Shown piece after piece: positions 45,501 to 60,000 of a stretch of 64,000 bases of DNA (the first letter of the stretch is position 1; every line of letters starts with the position of its first letter). The notes beneath the pieces are model-generated. The model was not told the origin of the DNA, searched no databases, and saw only the letters and a list, made by a program, of their open reading frames with translations. This DNA is from Echinococcus granulosus (Eukaryota > Platyhelminthes > Cestoda > Cyclophyllidea > Taeniidae). The stretch covers positions 1,322,527 to 1,386,526 of the forward strand of contig NW_020170394.1 in NCBI RefSeq assembly GCF_000524195.1, given 5' to 3'. The position numbers and the translations under genes are program-made.

Positions 45501-48500
45501 GATACAGAACAACTAAGCCTACAAAAGTGGCTGGCGGAAGCTACAACGATCTACTAATGCACCAAAGGAACAACGTGAAAAGTCTAATCAAGCAAGCCAT
45601 ATCGGAAAATAGTGAAAATTAAGAACCGGTTAAACATACAGATATGGTCAATTTCACCCATGACGGAGTCTCACTAGTATCGTAAGCGTAGTCAGTGAAG
45701 CGATGATGTAGACTCATTACAAACTAAAAGAGGAAAAGAATAAGAGTTCATTACCAGGCCTTTGTGGAAGGAGAAAGCTAAATAGTATTAGCCGGTAATA
45801 AGAAGCTATATAGTAAGTTAAACTAGCCAAATCATCTTGGGGTAGCCAGGATCATGAAAACATAAATGTGGAAATGTTTGGTCCTCCACTCACATTGATT
45901 CGTCTTGAGTCCATGCCCTTTGCAGAGCTCTGCGTCACCTCGACCACATCTCTGTCGAGCACAAGTTCTTCGCCATGGTCTTCATCGTCTTCCTCACCGC
46001 GTTCCAATTCGACCACCTCTGCGCCGCCGATCTCAGTGACTGGTTTGGAAACGGAAGTGGACCTCTCAGGGCACGGTTCGGCAGCAGCATTGGAGGTGGA
46101 GGGTCCAGCAACATCCTGCCATGAGTCTATCTCGTCATCACCACCGGCGGCCTCTTGGTCCTCCGATGCGGCTGCAGCTGCCTCCAAATCGACACCGATT
46201 TCACGAAGCTCCGCCACCTCATCGTCGTCCTCATCAATTGCCTCGCAGCCTGCGTTTACACCACCCTCTGCGGCTCTCTCTCCTCCAGTCTCGTCCTCGG
46301 CTTCAAGTCGACGTCTGCGCACTGCCTGTGGAGGAGGGAATTGGAGTAAGACTATGGTTTCTGCCCTTGTGGCTTAAAGTACAATTGTGTATTAATGAAC
46401 GGTGTATCAGAAGCAGTAGTAGATTACAAAACTACTGAATATTTTAAATTCTAAAACAGCAATTACGGAACCTACTTGTACTTTTTTCAAAAGATAATTG
46501 AGACCGATGAAATAAGAAAAGAAACACAATGAAGATTTCTTGGCCAATTTTGCAAGAAAAACTTTGATAATATTGTCTTATGAGGTGATTTCAAGCAAGT
46601 ATTTTGTGATTAAAAATGCATAATATGGTGATGATAGAACACAAACAATAAAAAGGTAATTACCTCCAAACATATTATAATTTGGCTAGCATAAATTACT
46701 AGTATTAATTGTTGCCCATTTTTACGTTATTGTGCCCCTTCTCAACCTCTGTGACTTGTATGGATCATTGCCCTCTCCATAACTGGACGGCACTCATAGT
46801 CGGCAATGGTACCATCTTGAGTTACTGAACGGCACTCGGCCCGCCGATTCTGATATTTCCCTTTGTTCCTTATGAGATTGGTTGCCCAGCTGGCTGCAAG
46901 TTTTCCGCTTGTCTTTAACCTCTGCACAGTCAGAACCGCAAAACAACGCTGGATCGAATAAACGCGGCTCCCTACCTGAGGTATTTTCTGGCGGATTCCA
47001 TGGGTTTAAGCTAACGAGACTAATTTACTGCAGTAACATATGGGTAACAACGCAAAGTTATCCTATGTTTCAAGCTGCGATTTCAAAAGGGCAGACAGAT
47101 GTTTTTTAATGGTGTAATACTTAAGTTGTCATTTTTTGGGAAATGGACAAAGGTCCAAATGTTAACCATAAAATCTTTTAGTACCTTTTCGCAACTTTCG
47201 CTAAAATGGACAAGTAGTGGGATATAATTTCGTGGTTTTTTTATCCTTAAGTAACTTGCAAAATCCAAAACCCCAAAAAACCCAACGTTAAATTTTATAC
47301 AGAAAACCGTTGAATTCTTATAGAAGCCCAAATTAACTTCTACTTCTTTTTCAAATGAATCACGCCTCGTGATATACTCGCCATATCAGAAGACGGGCCA
47401 CTTTCTAAGTGCATCTCACGACACCAGAAACGGAGTACTAGAAGATGGAAGCATGCTTACCTCCGCTCCGTCGTCCTCACCCCACTCATCGCGACCTGTT
47501 GTCCGACGTTCATCGTTCGCGTCGCCTCCATCCATTCCCTCTGCCTGTTGCTGTTGCTGACGTGCCAACGCCTTCAGGTTAAATGTTGCAATCTCGCTGA
47601 ATGGATACAGGCACAAAATTAATATTTTTACTACGTGCTTTCGAAGTCAAAACTACTGCAAATTTACGAAGCTTTATGGCCACCTTGGATGGTCGCATGA
47701 ATATCTGATGAGAAATTTACTAATTTAGACAGACTTTCAAGAAGCCCACAAGGGCACAAATATCATAGTTCATATAGAATTACACCACTAATCCCAAGGA
47801 TGGCCGGAAGCCTCCATTGCATGGTCAAAATAATCGTAATCGTAATACCAAAGATCAGATGCAATGATACTTGATTCAAAATAATTTTGCAATATTATTC
47901 CATAAATAATTAGGATTAAACCATATTTGGAGAAAAAACCGCAACTCTCTAGTAGGAAAGAAAAACAGTGCAAAAAAGGTGAAGTGGTTTATGTGCATGC
48001 ATGAAACTAATTTCCAAAGCTGTAAAGGCTTCTAGTCAGGCTTGTTGTATGGCATCTGGAGGCGGTGCGGCGTGGTAGCAGAACGAATTGCCCGGTACTA
48101 GTTCAAACAAACAATAGGATTTGAATCAGTCCAAGTTACGTGCACCATACTTAGGAAGATCCTCTATTCGCTACATCAGTGGGGACTTAAATGTAGCCAT
48201 CAATAAAAATAATTTAAAAATAACTAGCCAAAGAAGTAACTGAAAATAATGTTTAGGGTTATGCTGACGAAAGAATTCGTCTATATCTGCATCGATTGCA
48301 AGCGGGAAGTTGTGGAAGCTGCTAAGGCAGCAAGTCTCACTCTCATCTACTAACACATGACAACAAGTTTTCAAAAAGTCAACTTGTCCCTCACCCCTTT
48401 CACACACATTATAAAACTCGCCGGGCACTATAAATTACTGGCTGATTGGCCCGTGATGAGAAATGCCTTTTGCGCCCTTATCTCAATGCTTGTTGGAGGC

Positions 48501-51500
48501 GCGGACATAGCGTCGGTTATCTTCAAACTTCTAAGGTAAACCCCATCTTACTCCCACAACACTGCTTTGTGTGCGTATGTATGCCTTGCTAAGGGTCGAA
48601 CAATCACAATTGAGATTCACTTTGGTGAAACTACCCGCTGCAACTCGCGGGTGTGCAATAAAACCTTCCTATTGAGAAACAGCCCAGGACCAGCCAATCA
48701 GTTGGAAAAAGTCCCCATTCCCACAAGTCGACGCAGGACCTTATGCCGCAAAACTATCCGTGGAAGTTACACTGTTAGGACGAAAGGAGGTAGAAAAGCA
48801 CTGCCTCGTCATTACTCGCCGCATTCTGTTGCCATTTCTTCAAGTGATGGTTCTATTTTCTCTGCACTGGCATTAGACAATTACGTACAAAGTAAAATAG
48901 ATTTGGGGATTAAAAGTGTAATTAAAACGTGGATGGCCAGGGGTGGTTTTTTGCTTCTAGAGAGAAAACGCCTTGGGAATGTGGGATTCGCAAGCCTGTA
49001 TTGCCCTGAGAAATGAAAACGGATCTTAACTTGTCAATAACGACTACTTTAAGAAATAAAGTATTTATCAAAGCTTCTCGCTGAAGGCTAATGTTATTTA
49101 TAAAAACCTTGCGGACTTATCTGACTACCTTACAGATGAAAGTTTATAATAAAATTACGCTGCGTTGCATTAATTCAACGCCGCTACGGTGAATAAGAAG
49201 TAGCAATTCAGAGACACTTCTAGGCGCCTCCCTGTGAATAAAACTAATTTCCTAACAAATGATCTGGATACATCATGCAGTCAACCTGCTTTGCAAGAGA
49301 CTAGTCAGCCAAGTGATATATTTAAGAAGTCCGCGGAACAACTTGAAGAGACTTCAAGTAGCAAAAAAAAAGTGAATATGCATGGGACATGGAGCCACAC
49401 CACCACAAACAGCCCATCTGGGGAGGTAAACCATTCCCATTAAAAACGAGCAGTGAAAAGCTCACATTTGAAGGAAGTTATTAAAGCAGTGATCTCCACT
49501 ATCCCTACACCGAATTCAAAATTAAAGCGAGGCGCACCTTGATTTGCATTGATCTTTGAGCTCTTGCGTCAGGCGTTTGCTCAAGTCGACGAAGAGAACG
49601 CGCTCAAAAAAGTGAATGATGCGACGGGCACCGACATTAGTGCGCGACTGGTATGACGAGGGAGGCAGAAGATTAAAAGTGAGCGAACATGAGTCCGACG
49701 AGTAGTCAACCTCCATGCTGAGGGGCAATTTGATAACCTGCAAACGCATCAATAATGCATAAATGGTGATTTACCGATTGTGTCACAAACGAGCTAATAT
49801 ATTCAACGCTACTTATTCCATTTACAATGCAGAAAATTCAATCCTCGAATTTACAAGATATGAACCAATTCAAAGATGACAATCTCTGTGGAAGTATGCA
49901 AGAAATTAGTGATCAAACCAATTGAAATGAGAAATATAAAGCTCCAGGCCATCCCCGAAGACGTAATGAGGCATATCGGGATGAATGAATGAAATACTAC
50001 GGCAGTAAGGTGGGGAAGTTAAAACAAAGAGCCCTCTGTGATAGGAAACCACCCAAACTTATGAATGACTACCATTGATGTAAAAAAACGCTCGCACATG
50101 GGCCTAAGGGCTAGCAAGCCTAGACGGATAGCTCACCTCAGCAAGACGCAACCTGTACATCTCACGGGCAATGTGCTCAGCCCTGGATTTGGCCCCGGAA
50201 GTGGGTAGAATAGGCACCTCCATGCAGGGTGTGGCGATAACCGCAGAACCGGACATCAGCACCTCCCGAAGGCGAGGAATGCCCAGAGTGACGTTCATTT
50301 CACCACGACCAGCAAAGTGGAAGGTATTTAGCGTCATCTGGGTAGAGGGCTCACCCACTGACTGGGCCGCTAATAGACCCACTGGCTCTCCAGGCGGAAC
50401 CTACAGAAAGTGCGCTCGTGAGATTTCTGCAAATCAAAGTGAGTGAGGGAGCATCCACGCAAACCGCACCTCATGGTAGAATGACAGTTAAAACTTAGGA
50501 TGGTGTGGAACATCTTTTTCTGCGCCAAACGCAAAACTGAAATTGAATTAATCTAGTCGTCTCCAATGGCCATATACACTGCACTGTTGAGCTCACTAAA
50601 ATTGCCATGATAAAACAATTGTTTGCAATGAGCACACAATAGCAATATAACAAGCAAGTGAAAAATATCGGTGTCGCTTAAAGACTTGCCTGTCCCTGTG
50701 TAATTTTGGCTGTGACAATGGTTCGTAGATCCGCCGCCATAGTACAGGGAGGTTCCGAAAGAGTGCTCAAAGATGCAGTTTCGGTGAGTTTTCGCTGAGC
50801 ACGATCCCTGCGCTTCTTTAAGTGGGCCAACTTCTTGGCGCTAAGCGATGTCTGTAAGATCTACAAAAGGAAGTCCGCTTTGCAATGAAAAGGAAAGGCC
50901 TCTCGTTAATACCTTGCATCTAAAATGCGAGCTTCGATTACGCGATGGAATACAAGATGACTATCATAACCACCATACTAATTGTAACTTGTACCCGATG
51001 AAAATGTAAATCGAGTGCTTGTTAGAAAAGAGTTCATGGTTTGGTAGTAAATAACGCTGGAGGGAACAATAGTAAATGGTAGATAACAGATTGGCGGTGA
51101 GAACATTAGCAGCCATCGTGCAATTGCGTGATGAGCAGTGATGAAAAACCCCCTCCCAAAAGAGTGATCGGCCTAAATTGTGGAGTCGTTTCCCTTTCAG
51201 GAAGCCAAATTTTCACCAATTCATGTCAATTAAGGAATCCAGTTATATACTGTTTTCAAACTAAAACACTCGAGAAAGCGAATTTGTTAAAAATAATAGA
51301 ACAACTATCGAACCACATTTAAACGCAGCCACAACAAGGTGAAGCCAAAGTCAAAGGAGTAACTTAACTAATCGCATCCCGTAAATTACACAAGTGTTAA
51401 AGGCGCTTTAAAATTTAAAGCATCATAGTAGTTCCAGCAGAGAGTTCCAACATGAAAATTCGTTAAAGGATACTCACAGTGAGTCGTTTGACGGCCACTT

Positions 51501-51744
51501 CATCTACCTTTCGAGCAAGTTCCGGAGAGAGGGGATTTTGCTCGGTCAGTTTGCGGTAGAGCTCAGGATCTAAGGGGCAACGCCAACGCTCTGCCAGCAG
51601 TTCTGCATTCTCTGCAAAGAAATGGAAGCCCTCAGGCTTCAGAAAAGTCGATTGGCAGACGTCAAGGCCATCGTCACCGTAGCGAAACTGGATCACCGAA
51701 CCACCAGAGTCGCGAACCGTTCCATCGTACTGTACGGAGAGGTC
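42510..51744 (-). CDS. RNA polymerase I largest subunit, C-terminal part, copy A
   Basis: Nine minus-strand exons in phase: 51744-51478, 50860-50690, 50400-50137, 49737-49538, 47596-47461, 46325-45894, 45317-45153, 43596-43293, 42616-42510, giving 681 residues and a real stop (TAG, 42512-42510). They start [19 protein letters not shown], directly continuing KHLE of the plus-strand part. The trigger-loop region is [20 protein letters not shown] with [18 protein letters not shown]. An acidic, alanine-rich stretch fills the exon 46325-45894. The cleft-closing C-terminus has [26 protein letters not shown] and, in the last exon, [11 protein letters not shown]. One intron uses a GC donor (CAG/GCAAGT at 50689). 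No N-terminal half adjoins this copy on the same strand. Confidence 0.92.
48594..49016 (+). CDS. Unrecognised frame inside a POLR1A intron, opposite strand (copy A)
   Basis: A plus-strand frame of about 140 codons following CTTGCTAAG and ending TGA at 49014-49016, inside the POLR1A intron 47597-49537. It is basic ([20 protein letters not shown]) and ends with a short hydrophobic stretch ([14 protein letters not shown]). An upstream frame (to 48538, donor AAG/GTAAAC) would not join in phase. No family is recognised; it may be a nested gene, a decayed insertion or chance. Confidence 0.2.
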   Translation, partial: GRTITIEIHFGETTRCNSRVCNKTFLLRNSPGPANQLEKVPIPTSRRRTLCRKTIRGSYTVRTKGGRKALPRHYSPHSVAISSSDGSIFSALALDNYVQSKIDLGIKSVIKTWMARGGFLLLERKRLGNVGFASLYCPEK

Positions 51745-54056
51745 CTTTTACAGATAGCAAAGAACATTTAATCACCTTCCTTGCACCAATACTGATCTAA
51801 GGATTTATCAGCTAGAAACCAACTTAAGGTCACGTATGATTGTTTTACTCCACGTTAGTACTAAAAGGTAGGGCATACTACCCGTAAAAATACGATAAGA
51901 ACCGCGCTGGAACAAAATGACCAAGAATATCTTATGGCAAAGTGATGCGACTGGGTTCAAATCATCAGCACAAATCTAGCAATATTTTTAGCCAAAAAAT
52001 AATTCCATGAATGGTAAAAAAGTGAGTGACAAGCCGGGTTAACATATGAATATGATGTTCAATGATGCGTAAAGGAGAATCAGATACCAACATTTTCAGC
52101 TAATAAAAGGTACTTAGAGGTGAAAGTAGCAGTGAAATAAATTTTTAAAAAACCAACTACCAAAGCTGCTTAGATTAGTTGAGGCCCCAAAAAAAACCCG
52201 AATAAACCATTACAAGCGTGGTGAGACAAAAAGCATCAAAAAGAAATGATAAAGTAAGACCTGGTTCAAACTATCAAAACAATTTTTTCCAAAAACGAAA
52301 TTCAAGGATTGCAAAAGAACGCAGTATATTCATCTGAAGAGGTGTACTTGCCTCTACGGGCGTCAATCAAAACATTACCAAAAAAACGCTACCCATGACC
52401 GTAATGAGGGAGACTACAACTGGGTGCTTTCAACAAATGCCTATGGAATGCAGTCCAAAGCAGATTACGGTAAACGCTTTGAATTTCAGTACATGATGTT
52501 ACTACTTTTTTTCGTTTTATACAGGGGAGTAGGCCTTTAGGTTCTCTCCCTATACGCTAGGAAAATCGTGCTGCTTTAAGATGTATGTACGCAATAAGTC
52601 TCTGTCTGACGAGCGTACCTATATGAAGCAGCTAAAATTGGACAACTCTTTCCTCGTGGTAGTGTTTGTGGTCACGAGGAGTTACAGTGTGTTTGTTTTC
52701 AACTCTAATGCGAGTGTTAAAGTGCGAATTCGATATATTATGCTATAATTTCAAATTAACGCATCCTTGCTGAATCACATTGGCAAGATCCCTTTTCGCA
52801 TGCTCAAAGGGAGTGATACTACCAATTACTTTGGATCGTCGAGGCAGGTTTCGCAGCCTTCGTCGCGGGGCCCATCATATGAGTATTTGCACCAAATAAA
52901 GCTCCTATTTCCTTTTTGCACTATGCCTCCTATATCGTTACGGCAAATTTGAAATCAGAATACCCGCACATTCACAGCATATTATACGGCTGTGTGATTC
53001 CTCCAGAGACTGCTCAAGACTGAAAAATAAATATTGCAATAGTAACCGCTCGATAGCATTATGACAAAGCGGTTAACGGTTTTGGTGACACTAATGGTTG
53101 TAAAAGCTATTCTAGAAGGGCAATTGATTGCATTTTGGGAGTTATTAGCACCCAACCTCTTAACACCTCAAACTGAGTGTCCATGAACACAGGGTACGAA
53201 AAGCGCCCCACGACGTCAACCATTCATTCCCTATTAAATTAATCCTTACACCCAGACTACCTATTCCTTTGATTGCAACACCGCCCAGAGAAAATACCAC
53301 TTTATAGCAAAAGGTAACGAAGAACGTTATCTATAGACCTGACCGACGACGTTTTACTTGACAATACTTTCCCCACATGATGAGCCAGGCGAAAAAAAGG
53401 TTTGTTACCGGTGTACAGGAATGAAGATCACAGATACGACTGCAAAGCACCCTGCTAAATTGAGAGTGTAAGCAAGAGATCGAAGAATCCATGCACACCA
53501 ATTAAAGCAAGCACCACCTCGGAGCATCACCCGATCTAACTATTCAAATTTAGAAAGCACAGACGGGAAACCCCAGATGGATGCTCACTGAAATGGAGTA
53601 ATTCCTCCCAGTCACTGATAGCAGAAGCAATGTAAGCGCACAATCTAGATGCAGAAACAACTGCAAAGATGGCAACTCCGAATGACGGCCTCTTGCAGGG
53701 TGTTTACAGAAGCTTGAGTTATGAGTCACCTGTTCACTTATCCCCAAATTTAGGCCCCGGATAAACATTTCTTACTAGGCCACCTTAAACGTGCCATTCC
53801 TAAGGCCCACTATCCGAAGATGTTTATAATGAGTGTTGGACATTTGCAAGTGTTATTAACAAATTCAACTTTATCTCGTCATTACAGATTTAAGATAGGG
53901 GTGAAATTAAAATCATTTTTTTAAAAACGTGTGCCCTCGATAGTTGCTATTTTAATGTACGTGTCCCTCCACCTCCTTAAGAAGTGTAAAAAAATCCATT
54001 TCCGTGCTTTACACAATCAAATCTACCACATCTTCGCAAGTACATCTTCGGTCGGG

Positions 54057-57000
54057 CTAAATTGACAGCTGGGATAAGAGGTCAAAGCAAGTAGTTCCGT
54101 AACCGCGTGTAAGCTGACCAGCGGTGAGGCTGGCGGACGGCGAAACGGTGTTTTCAACCAAATCTAAAATCGTAAAACGCACATTTTGAAAAGATGTACG
54201 TAGTTACAGAGACCTTACGATTTCGTGCTTAATATAAATGTCATATTTATGTAAACAGAATCTAAACTCCTGTGTCTACAAGATTTTTAATAGGAATCAA
54301 ATGAAGGCAGGCTGTGATGGGCTCGATTCAGTTACTTGGCAAAGCCTCAGTACCCAAGAAGGTGCGTCAATATAGAAGAGCAATCAACCGAAAACACCAG
54401 GTTGATTGTTTTCCACAGGCAATTGGTTTCATAAGTTCTGGTTATGGGTATCTTTTCGAGAATACTCGTCCAAGTAATTGTTTTAGTACATTATGATCTA
54501 TCGTCGCGACCATTGTTTGCAGAGGAGCCCCCGACGATAGTTTCATTTTTTATGACACCATCCTCAACGTTGCACGGAATGCCAGACAAAAAGAAAATTA
54601 TATTTAATTTAAAAAATTGCCCAAAAGATGATTTTTGTTTGCCTAAACAAATGGTACCCATAAAAGGCTTTTGTGTGTTCTAGGATTAAAATATTTAGTA
54701 TCATAGCTGCGATGTAGAGGTGACTCAGGCGTGAATTCCTGACTAAACAAAATCGCATCAAAGCCTGGACATTAGTGCCTTCAGACCATTGAATTACCCC
54801 CTGGTTGAAAACTGATATATAGTTGTGAGCAATGCCTACTTTCTTGAATGACCGATTTGAGCACATTGGTGGCGGTTTCAAAAGTGATGCGTTGCATAGG
54901 CGAGGGGTGGAAGTCCATAGTACGTCGATTAAAGGCGCGATAAGCACCGGTTTTGGTGAGGTAGTCTGCCACCAGCCCAAGATGACGCGAGTTCACACTG
55001 ATGCCGTAGTGACTGAACACACTGGAGATTTCGCGCTGCAGAGAGGCCCGAGCCGCCTCGATACCAAAGTGAGCTTGCATCGCTGGTACGTGGTTGGTGT
55101 AGAGTCGACTGAGATCGAACACATCACCATAGCGATAGAGCACCTAAATGGAAATATGTTATGCTGCTATTTGCCTACGATGAGTTGCATTCATTGAAGC
55201 CAAATCCTTCAGCTATTTTCAGAAGGAACCAGCAGTACCAGTCAGGATATTAGGTATACAGTACAAATTTTTAGACGCCGAAATTTGCATTGAAAAAAGA
55301 ACAAGCAACTTAAAGGAAGGATATTGTCGAAAACTATCTTAACGTGTATTTGCACAGCAAAACATTTTCATTATTATTAACAATAGTGCTCATTTATACT
55401 AATTCAAGCGATCAAGGAAAATGACACGTTAATCTAAAGCTTACTGTTCTTGAGGTTTTCATGGCGGCGATAAAAGTAATAAGTGGAAATAAAATTCCAA
55501 TTATATTAATCTTTTAAACTAGCACAAGTGATCAAACTTAAAATCCAAACAATTTAGCTATTAAGAGTCTTGACAAATTTAAAAGGCCAAAATTTTCCGA
55601 ATATGAATGATGCGTTGCAGCATAGGGTAGAAGACGACAAGACTTTGGAATACTGAGCAATATAATTGTAAACATTGAGGACAACATAGGAGAGATAAAA
55701 TTACATAATGTGAAAAGTCAAAATTTTCATCGGAAAGGACTCGTAGCCGGCTCATTATCTTACAGGAGTGCATTGCTAAAGTTGCACGCAAAAATGCTAA
55801 CTCTCATGAATATTTCGATGTATTTTAATGTGTTTTTTCACGAAGGGAATAAAAGTACACTACCGGAAGAATTTCCTCCATTTGCTCATTATTTGTCTGA
55901 AGAAGAAAAGACACACTAATGCTAAACTTTGGTCGCATTTTTTTGAGTGAAAACAAAGCGCGGAGCCACTGGTCGCGCAGTGTGAGGGGAACTTTTAGAC
56001 TCGCCAACAAAGCGATTACCGTAACGGACGCAATAAAAGCAGTGAAAATTTTTTTTAGCAAAACGATTGGCTGGATCGCCTCACAAACAAAAATAATAGC
56101 GAAGAACAAGCATCGTTAGGAAACGCTAGCTAATTAAGCCAATCCGTTGAGCGAAATACTTCACAACCAAAAGCCAATGAAGAAACCAGTAGAACTATGA
56201 AGTCAAACAAGACCATTTCAAAACTGAAGGCTAGTGCAGTAAAAGTCATAGTGAAGGAGAAATGAAACAGTTTTTAATCCCTTAAAAAAGATTAGCTCAG
56301 CAATTTCAGCTCGACGCTAAATTTGAGTGCTTGGGGAAGAAGTAAAGCTTCTAATGCACCACCATCCGCGGAGACAACAAATTCGACAATACAAAATTAA
56401 AAAAGTGGGTATGATAGAAAAATAACCAATAATAAGCGCACACGGTGCAATCATGAAATCTGAGGAGATGCATGATGTACAAACAGCTTAGACTAACGAT
56501 CAAAGAGGTGCTTCTAAAAAAGACAAGTTTAAGATGAACATTCTACTTGTGAAGCATTGAGAGGAAACGTTAAGTTATTGAAGATGAAATATTTGCCGTC
56601 TTTAATTGAAAGTGTTTTCGATGCGTTCTAATACCGGTAGGATCAAAAAGAGATCCACAGTAGCCGTTATTGACAGACAAAAGGCATTCAAGTGCATACC
56701 TTAATATTTTCACCTTCAACACGCAGAATCCACTCCTTAGGATCAGTTTTATCAATGAAAGCTTTTCGAATATTTGGAACAAAGGAGACCACACTCTTTG
56801 AGATAATGCGTTGTACCAGAGTGCGTAAATCAATTGAGATACGACCGTCTTTGGGATCAAACATCTGAAAGAATGAGAAAACCTTAAAAACGCACTGAAA
56901 ATAATGTCACCTTCGGAAAAAAGTCACTCAGATTCTCCAAAAAGCTAAAATTTTGGTTAGCAAATGATGAACTTGCACAGAAAAACTGCCCAACACAGCA

Positions 57001-60000
57001 GGTGATGTACGTCAAATAACAGTTCCGCCGTTCATAAGCCATAGGATGATACAGAACAACTAAGCCTACAAAAGTGGCTGGCGGAAGCTACAACGATCTA
57101 CTAATGCACCAAAGGAACAACGTGAAAAGTCTAATCAAGCAAGCCATATCGGAAAATAGTGAAAATTAAGAACCGGTTAAACATACAGATATGGTCAATT
57201 TCACCCATGACGGAGTCTCACTAGTATCGTAAGCGTAGTCAGTGAAGCGATGATGTAGACTCATTACAAACTAAAAGAGGAAAAGAATAAGAGTTCATTA
57301 CCAGGCCTTTGTGGAAGGAGAAAGCTAAATAGTATTAGCCGGTAATAAGAAGCTATATAGTAAGTTAAACTAGCCAAATCATCTTGGGGTAGCCAGGATC
57401 ATGAAAACATAAATGTGGAAATGTTTGGTCCTCCACTCACATTGATTCGTCTTGAGTCCATGCCCTTTGCAGAGCTCTGCGTCACCTCGACCACATCTCT
57501 GTCGAGCACAAGTTCTTCGCCATGGTCTTCATCGTCTTCCTCACCGCGTTCCAATTCGACCACCTCTGCGCCGCCGATCTCAGTGACTGGTTTGGAAACG
57601 GAAGTGGACCTCTCAGGGCACGGTTCGGCAGCAGCATTGGAGGTGGAGGGTCCAGCAACATCCTGCCATGAGTCTATCTCGTCATCACCACCGGCGGCCT
57701 CTTGGTCCTCCGATGCGGCTGCAGCTGCCTCCAAATCGACACCGATTTCACGAAGCTCCGCCACCTCATCGTCGTCCTCATCAATTGCCTCGCAGCCTGC
57801 GTTTACACCACCCTCTGCGGCTCTCTCTCCTCCAGTCTCGTCCTCGGCTTCAAGTCGACGTCTGCGCACTGCCTGTGGAGGAGGGAATTGGAGTAAGACT
57901 ATGGTTTCTGCCCTTGTGGCTTAAAGTACAATTGTGTATTAATGAACGGTGTATCAGAAGCAGTAGTAGATTACAAAACTACTGAATATTTTAAATTCTA
58001 AAACAGCAATTACGGAACCTACTTGTACTTTTTTCAAAAGATAATTGAGACCGATGAAATAAGAAAAGAAACACAATGAAGATTTCTTGGCCAATTTTGC
58101 AAGAAAAACTTTGATAATATTGTCTTATGAGGTGATTTCAAGCAAGTATTTTGTGATTAAAAATGCATAATATGGTGATGATAGAACACAAACAATAAAA
58201 AGGTAATTACCTCCAAACATATTATAATTTGGCTAGCATAAATTACTAGTATTAATTGTTGCCCATTTTTACGTTATTGTGCCCCTTCTCAACCTCTGTG
58301 ACTTGTATGGATCATTGCCCTCTCCATAACTGGACGGCACTCATAGTCGGCAATGGTACCATCTTGAGTTACTGAACGGCACTCGGCCCGCCGATTCTGA
58401 TATTTCCCTTTGTTCCTTATGAGATTGGTTGCCCAGCTGGCTGCAAGTTTTCCGCTTGTCTTTAACCTCTGCACAGTCAGAACCGCAAAACAACGCTGGA
58501 TCGAATAAACGCGGCTCCCTACCTGAGGTATTTTCTGGCGGATTCCATGGGTTTAAGCTAACGAGACTAATTTACTGCAGTAACATATGGGTAACAACGC
58601 AAAGTTATCCTATGTTTCAAGCTGCGATTTCAAAAGGGCAGACAGATGTTTTTTAATGGTGTAATACTTAAGTTGTCATTTTTTGGGAAATGGACAAAGG
58701 TCCAAATGTTAACCATAAAATCTTTTAGTACCTTTTCGCAACTTTCGCTAAAATGGACAAGTAGTGGGATATAATTTCGTGGTTTTTTTATCCTTAAGTA
58801 ACTTGCAAAATCCAAAACCCCAAAAAACCCAACGTTAAATTTTATACAGAAAACCGTTGAATTCTTATAGAAGCCCAAATTAACTTCTACTTCTTTTTCA
58901 AATGAATCACGCCTCGTGATATACTCGCCATATCAGAAGACGGGCCACTTTCTAAGTGCATCTCACGACACCAGAAACGGAGTACTAGAAGATGGAAGCA
59001 TGCTTACCTCCGCTCCGTCGTCCTCACCCCACTCATCGCGACCTGTTGTCCGACGTTCATCGTTCGCGTCGCCTCCATCCATTCCCTCTGCCTGTTGCTG
59101 TTGCTGACGTGCCAACGCCTTCAGGTTAAATGTTGCAATCTCGCTGAATGGATACAGGCACAAAATTAATATTTTTACTACGTGCTTTCGAAGTCAAAAC
59201 TACTGCAAATTTACGAAGCTTTATGGCCACCTTGGATGGTCGCATGAATATCTGATGAGAAATTTACTAATTTAGACAGACTTTCAAGAAGCCCACAAGG
59301 GCACAAATATCATAGTTCATATAGAATTACACCACTAATCCCAAGGATGGCCGGAAGCCTCCATTGCATGGTCAAAATAATCGTAATCGTAATACCAAAG
59401 ATCAGATGCAATGATACTTGATTCAAAATAATTTTGCAATATTATTCCATAAATAATTAGGATTAAACCATATTTGGAGAAAAAACCGCAACTCTCTAGT
59501 AGGAAAGAAAAACAGTGCAAAAAAGGTGAAGTGGTTTATGTGCATGCATGAAACTAATTTCCAAAGCTGTAAAGGCTTCTAGTCAGGCTTGTTGTATGGC
59601 ATCTGGAGGCGGTGCGGCGTGGTAGCAGAACGAATTGCCCGGTACTAGTTCAAACAAACAATAGGATTTGAATCAGTCCAAGTTACGTGCACCATACTTA
59701 GGAAGATCCTCTATTCGCTACATCAGTGGGGACTTAAATGTAGCCATCAATAAAAATAATTTAAAAATAACTAGCCAAAGAAGTAACTGAAAATAATGTT
59801 TAGGGTTATGCTGACGAAAGAATTCGTCTATATCTGCATCGATTGCAAGCGGGAAGTTGTGGAAGCTGCTAAGGCAGCAAGTCTCACTCTCATCTACTAA
59901 CACATGACAACAAGTTTTCAAAAAGTCAACTTGTCCCTCACCCCTTTCACACACATTATAAAACTCGCCGGGCACTATAAATTACTGGCTGATTGGCCCG

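Larger units (their letters stand above)
40907..52453. repeat. Tandem unit A, 11,547 bp
   Basis: First of two directly repeated units. It begins TCCAAAGCAG and ends GGAATGCAG. All reading frames compared between the units are identical in sequence and differ by a constant offset of 11,547. The bases before the unit (ATAATA) differ from those before unit B (AATGCAG), which fixes the left boundary at 40907. Confidence 0.95.

Noticed and set aside
45868..46377. Serine-rich 169-residue plus-strand frame
   Set aside because: It is the antisense of the acidic POLR1A exon 45894-46325; Glu/Asp codons read backwards give Ser/Pro-rich frames. The same applies at 57415-57924.
51950..51990. tRNA-like B box (GGTTCAAATC)
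   Set aside because: No matching A box, acceptor stem or cloverleaf around it. The GGTTCGAGCC at 34627 lies inside a POLR1A exon.
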